Source: Clostridia bacterium (GTDB lineage Bacteria > Bacillota > Clostridia > Christensenellales > Borkfalkiaceae). Taken from it: a stretch of DNA of 64,000 nucleotides. The position numbers and the translations under genes were made by a program. The stretch covers positions 116,017 to 180,016 of the forward strand of contig JAFWXO010000008.1 of NCBI GenBank assembly GCA_017545865.1. The letters run 5' to 3'. Shown one piece after another: positions 60,401-64,000 of the stretch. The notes under the pieces were generated by a model. That model saw only the letters and a program-made list of their open reading frames with translations, made no database searches and was not told the DNA's origin. Within the stretch, counting starts at the first letter, position 1. The number at the start of each line of letters is the position of its first letter.

Positions 60401-60448
60401 TTTACTTTTTCACAGTTTTATGATATAATAAAATACGTATTTTATTAT
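60401..60448 (+). promoter_or_regulatory. promoter with 24-bp palindrome for the SGNH lipoprotein gene
   Basis: TTTACT (60401-60406), 17 bp, TATAAT (60424-60429). A perfect 24-bp palindrome (60425-60448; half-site ATAATAAAATAC) begins inside the -10 box and spans the start site, a classic repressor position. GTGATAAATCAC follows. Confidence 0.7.
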
Positions 60449-60491
60449 GTGATAAATCACCTAATTAAACTTAACACGGTAAGGAGATTTT

Positions 60492-63400
60492 ATGAAAAAA
60501 TCGTTTCTCACTTTAATATTAGCGTTTACCGCGATATTAACTTTTACTTTAGGGCTAACAGCCTGCAACAAATCAGATGACGGTGAAAAGCACGTTTGCG
60601 CTTTTAATAAACAAGTTAAAACTCAAGCGTACTGCTTAAATAACGCAACTTGTACTGAAAAGGCAAAGTACTACTACTCTTGCGAATGCGGTAAAATGGG
60701 CGAAGAAACTTTTGAAGACGGCGAGGCTTTAGGTCACCTTTTCAAAGTTTACACGCCAAACAGCGACGGTACTTGTGATAGTAACGGCACTAAAACCGCC
60801 GTTTGCGCCCGCAACTGTGGGGAAATTCACACTATTCAAGATGAAAATTCCACACTTGGTCATAATTACACTACTTGGATGTATAACGGCAACGGCACGC
60901 ATAAAAAAGTCTGCTTAAACGATAAAAATCACGTTATCGTTGAAGATTGCCACGGCGGTACTGCAACCGAAACGACAAGAGCTATTTGTGACGATTGCTT
61001 TGCAGAATACGGCTCATTTTTAGGCCACACCCACGTTTACGATCAAAAAGTTAAAACTCAAGCGTACTGCTTAAATAACGCAACTTGTACTGAAAAGGCA
61101 AAGTACTACTTCTCTTGCGAATGCGGTAAAATGGGCGAAGAAACTTTTGAAGACGGCGAAGCGTTAGGTCACCTTTTCAAAGTTTACACGCCGAATAACG
61201 ACGCTACTTGTGAGAAAAACGGAACTAAAACGGGATCTTGTAGCCGAAACTGTGGCGAGGTGAGAACGGTTGTTGATACGGGCACTATCTTAGGCCACGA
61301 TTTTAGCGTTTACGTTTCTAATAACGACGCTACTTGCGAAAGCGACGGAACTAAAACCGCAGTTTGCGCTAACAACTGTGGCAAATCTGAAACCGTTACC
61401 GACGTTGGCTCTATGTTAGGCCACTCTTATGGCGAGTGGTTATACGATAGCGCGAAAGGTCACTTCCAAATTTGCAACAACGATGAATCTCACGTTGTTT
61501 ATGCAGGTAACGTTATTGAAGATAAAGTTTTATACTCCGCTAACGACAAGGCGCTTGATATTACGTCACTTAACTTAGCGCTTGCAAAGGAAGATATTTC
61601 CATTTCTTCTCTTGATGAGATTGACGGATATATCGTTAACAACCAAACGGTTAGCGTTTTAGATTTACCCGTTACCGTTAGCGGTACTTCTAAAAATAGA
61701 GCCGTTACCACCGCTCAAACTATTTCAATAGTGATACGCGAAAAAACTATCCTTTTAACTAACGTTTACGCTTACACTAAGATTATTGACGAGGCGGAAG
61801 ACCTTCACTACTTTACCTTAGACGGCGTTAGACCTTATAACGAAGTTGACGGCTATTTTATCTTAACTAAAGATATCGATGCTAAAAACTTAAAACTTAA
61901 AGACCACGTATTCAACAATTCTAACCAAAGTTACCCGGGAAACGGCTATAACGTTGACGTTGGCTTTAGAGGCGTTCTTGACGGGCAAGGTCACACTATT
62001 GATAACTTAACCGTTAAAACAACGGGGCTTTTCGGCAACTCAAACGCGCCCGTAATTAAAAATATAGCCTTTACTAACGCCACTATTGGCGGGCAATACC
62101 CCACGTTATTTGCTCAAGGCATTTTAAGGGGTAAAGATTACAACAATAGTTTTAACGGCTACGAAGCCTTAATTTCTAACGTTTACGTTTCAATTAAGTC
62201 TATCGCTAAGGCGTCAAACTGCTCGAGAGTTGGCATTTTAATAAACAATCTTTTACCCTCAACTTCAAGGCTTGAAAACGTTATCGTTGATTACTCTAAC
62301 GTTAGCGATGATATTCAAACTTTTATAAGTAGCGGTAAATCGTTCTATACGTTCGGCTCAAGTGGCGCAAGTATGGCGAAGGAAACTTCAACCTATAAAA
62401 ACTGTTACGCTATCTCCACCGCGCCCGTGTTATCTCGTTCAACTATGCCGGGCTTTGCTGAAAACCAAGTTGAACACACAATAACAAGCAACGTGGTAAC
62501 AGCAGTAGGCAAAGTTCTTGACGAGCAAGTTACAACTATTTTAGGCTATCACAACAAACAATTATCCGTTGACCACGTTATCGTTGGTATGCGCAAATAC
62601 AACGATTATTCCGCAATGGCTAACGATAGCGCTATCTCTGAAAAACTTAAAAACTTTAACGAACGCTACTGGTCGATAATTAACGGCGTTCCCCGTTTTA
62701 AAACCGCTTATTATAAAGACGCGCACACCTACACTGAAAAAATCATAACCCCAGCAGCGTTAAAGAGTGAAGCAAGTTGCGGTAAAAACGCAACGTATTA
62801 CTATTCTTGCGTTTGCGGTGCGATCGGAAACGTTAACTCTTTCGAAGCGGTTGGAACGGCAACTTTAAACCATACCTATACCGAAGAAGTTATTAAAGAT
62901 GAAGCCTTAAAAACTCAAGGCGAAGGCGATGAACTTTCAGTTTACTATAAGTCTTGCGCTTGCGGTGCGGTTGGCGACACGGAAGTTTTTGAAATCAAAA
63001 CAATGGTTGGCAAAAACGTGCTTATCTTTGGCGACAGTTACTCCTCTTACACGGGCACTATCCCTGAAGACTGGATATATAGAGTTTATTACGACGGAAC
63101 TAATATCTTATCAAGCCCAGACCAAATGTGGTGGAATCTTCTCGTTGAAGAACGCGGTGGTACTGTTGTTAGAAACGACAGTTCAAGCGGTTCTACCATA
63201 GGCTACACGGGTTATAGCGGAAACGACTACTCTAACTCTTATTCGTTCATCAACAGGCTTGAAAAATTGATTCAAAGCGGTTACTTTGAACAAAACCAAA
63301 TTGACGTTGTTTTCGTTTTCGGCGGTACTAACGATAGTTGGTGCGGCGCGGAACTCGGCGAAGAAATGTATGAAGGATGGGAAAAAGAAGATTTATATAA

Positions 63401-63671
63401 AGTTCTCCCTGCAATAACTTATTTCTACAATAGACTTCGCGAAGTGTTGCCAAACGCTGAAATTTACGGTATTTCAAACTGCGTTTCCGTTGAAGACGGT
63501 GACGGCGGTATAAAACCCGAAGTTTCTCAAGCAATTAAAAACGCTTGTGAATCCGTTAATGGTAAAGCCATTATCCTTGAAGATATTCATAAACAAAGCA
63601 ATCACCCCTCTGAAACGGGTATGATTCAAATTAAAGACCAAATTTTAGAAGTGTTTGATAAAAAAGAATAA
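60492..63671 (+). CDS. large lipoprotein with Cys-rich repeats, GLUG-like region and C-terminal SGNH hydrolase
   Basis: 1059 residues. Lipobox LTAC, Cys 25. Residues about 35-340: repeated Cys/Gly modules with GTKTAVCxxNCG and LGHxF/Y; one stretch of about 70 residues is duplicated almost exactly (near 40-107 and 189-256), both in protein and DNA. Residues about 430-560: beta-helix/GLUG-like (FRGVLDGQGHTIDNLTVK). Two more C-rich modules (about 755-835). Residues about 838-1059: SGNH/GDSL hydrolase with GDSYSS (Ser), GGTND and SNHPSETG (His). Extracellular, probably a carbohydrate or glycan esterase. AAGGAG before ATG; own promoter and terminator. Confidence 0.9.
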   Translation: MKKSFLTLILAFTAILTFTLGLTACNKSDDGEKHVCAFNKQVKTQAYCLNNATCTEKAKYYYSCECGKMGEETFEDGEALGHLFKVYTPNSDGTCDSNGTKTAVCARNCGEIHTIQDENSTLGHNYTTWMYNGNGTHKKVCLNDKNHVIVEDCHGGTATETTRAICDDCFAEYGSFLGHTHVYDQKVKTQAYCLNNATCTEKAKYYFSCECGKMGEETFEDGEALGHLFKVYTPNNDATCEKNGTKTGSCSRNCGEVRTVVDTGTILGHDFSVYVSNNDATCESDGTKTAVCANNCGKSETVTDVGSMLGHSYGEWLYDSAKGHFQICNNDESHVVYAGNVIEDKVLYSANDKALDITSLNLALAKEDISISSLDEIDGYIVNNQTVSVLDLPVTVSGTSKNRAVTTAQTISIVIREKTILLTNVYAYTKIIDEAEDLHYFTLDGVRPYNEVDGYFILTKDIDAKNLKLKDHVFNNSNQSYPGNGYNVDVGFRGVLDGQGHTIDNLTVKTTGLFGNSNAPVIKNIAFTNATIGGQYPTLFAQGILRGKDYNNSFNGYEALISNVYVSIKSIAKASNCSRVGILINNLLPSTSRLENVIVDYSNVSDDIQTFISSGKSFYTFGSSGASMAKETSTYKNCYAISTAPVLSRSTMPGFAENQVEHTITSNVVTAVGKVLDEQVTTILGYHNKQLSVDHVIVGMRKYNDYSAMANDSAISEKLKNFNERYWSIINGVPRFKTAYYKDAHTYTEKIITPAALKSEASCGKNATYYYSCVCGAIGNVNSFEAVGTATLNHTYTEEVIKDEALKTQGEGDELSVYYKSCACGAVGDTEVFEIKTMVGKNVLIFGDSYSSYTGTIPEDWIYRVYYDGTNILSSPDQMWWNLLVEERGGTVVRNDSSSGSTIGYTGYSGNDYSNSYSFINRLEKLIQSGYFEQNQIDVVFVFGGTNDSWCGAELGEEMYEGWEKEDLYKVLPAITYFYNRLREVLPNAEIYGISNCVSVEDGDGGIKPEVSQAIKNACESVNGKAIILEDIHKQSNHPSETGMIQIKDQILEVFDKKE

Positions 63672-63675
63672 CAAA

Positions 63676-63705
63676 AAAACGCAAAGGTTTAAGCCTTTGC
63701 GTTTT
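63676..63705. terminator. bidirectional terminator between lipoprotein and veg-like genes
   Basis: AAAACGCAAAGG, loop TTTAAG, CCTTTGCGTTTT; it overlaps the last codons of the Veg-like gene. Confidence 0.9.
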
Positions 63706-63940
63706 GTTTTTCTTTTATACGGACTAATCCGCACATATACTCCGAGTATGAAAACGAAGTTTTGCCGTTAAAGTAAGAAGCGGGCGTTACTTGAAACAAC
63801 GCTGGATAAACGTTCGTAACCGTTCCCGTGTAACACGCGAACTTGTTCCTACCTAAACTCACCTTAATTTCCAGTTCCTTTCCCAAAAAACTTTTAATCT
63901 TTTCTTTGGTTTCGTTTAAACTACCTTTACTCTTTATCAT
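63689..63940 (-). CDS. veg: Veg-like protein (DUF1021)
   Basis: 83 residues. LNETKEKIKSFLGKELEIKVSLGRNKFACYTGTVTNVYPALFQVT follows the Veg pattern (GxxVxLxxNxGRxKxxxxxGxLxxxYPSVFxV), and SFSYSEYM replaces the usual SYSYxDvLT. Small SH3-like protein; in Bacillus it influences biofilm genes and spore outgrowth. No promoter clearly seen; the next gene upstream ends 29 bp away. Confidence 0.82.
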   Translation of the reverse strand: MIKSKGSLNETKEKIKSFLGKELEIKVSLGRNKFACYTGTVTNVYPALFQVTPASYFNGKTSFSYSEYMCGLVRIKEKQNAKA

Positions 63941-63969
63941 AAAGTTAGTTTGCTCAAAAAAAGGGAAAA

Positions 63970-64000
63970 TTATTCTTCGTCTTCTTCCTCTTCATCTTCC
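63970..64000 (-). CDS. C-terminal end of an unknown gene with acidic tail (truncated by window)
   Basis: Only nine codons and the TAA (63970-63972) are visible, reading EDEEEEDEE. The open frame continues past the window edge. The acidic ending alone does not identify a family. Confidence 0.5.
   Translation of the reverse strand, partial: EDEEEEDEE

Overview
The window is one densely packed bacterial chromosome segment of low to moderate GC. It has short intergenic gaps, AAGGAG-type ribosome-binding sites, hairpin-plus-T-tract terminators and many promoters of the TTGaca-17-TAtaaT type. A block of sporulation and germination genes (SipL, SpoIIR, SleB, YpeB), a Veg-like protein, a RicT (YaaT/PSP1) homologue and an FMN-riboswitch-controlled RibU point to an endospore-forming Firmicute of the class Clostridia, probably an uncultured anaerobic gut lineage. 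The lineage below class is inference; no rRNA or tRNA gene lies in the window.

Layout. 1-741: end of yggS and a short SepF-like gene. 762-7845: a complete F1Fo ATP synthase operon (I-B-E-F-H-A-G-D-C, minus strand), with about 490 bp of palindromic and repeat DNA between atpG and atpD. 8012-17497: galE, murG, a WYL-domain regulator, mscL, a HAD phosphatase, argS, ychF and a DUF5107-TPR protein. 17541-18366: a palindrome array, a repeat cluster and the RNase P RNA. 18382-25064: ddl, a membrane-anchored MurF, an alpha/beta hydrolase, rimI-tsaB-tsaE, ribU behind its riboswitch, and a DeoC-like protein without catalytic residues. 25171-30387: rsfS, a nadD-yqeK fusion, yhbY, obg and nth. 30461-37912: DUF3343 and a cysteine desulfurase, small unknowns, an S41 protease, a PucR/CdaR-type regulator, an orphan MsmX/UgpC-type ATPase and a lipoprotein. 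37940-43606: guaB, an ATP-pyrophosphatase-only guaA, a radical SAM protein, an AraC regulator and a zinc-ribbon membrane protein. 43603-52115: rsmI, trmN6-like, a MITE-like element, ferredoxin, ricT, holB, tmk, greA and two unknown membrane proteins. 52310-60319: a MacB-like ABC transporter and the sporulation block. 60492-64000: a large SGNH-hydrolase lipoprotein, a Veg-like gene and the acidic tail of one more gene.

The genes are mostly housekeeping: energy conversion, GMP synthesis, t6A tRNA modification, cell wall, ribosome maturation and DNA replication. The unusual material lies mainly between them. The chief candidate for something undescribed is a set of short-hairpin arrays. Consecutive perfect palindromes of different sequence are separated by a locus-specific 7-mer: GTGATAT between guaB and guaA, GTTATGA after guaA, GCTAAAT between atpG and atpD, and GAAATC-like after the DUF5107 gene. 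A second family consists of interspersed elements with TTTAAGMCGTTA-type inverted ends and folded cores, several sitting directly on the stop codons of minus-strand genes. Both read as RNA- or DNA-structure-driven repeats, not as coding sequence.

Other notable points: an ATP synthase c subunit with a two-carboxylate ion site (probably Na+-coupled), an epsilon subunit without its C-terminal helices, a GMP synthase without a glutaminase domain, a MurF on a membrane anchor, terminators directly upstream of ddl and spoIIR, and probable leaderless promoters.
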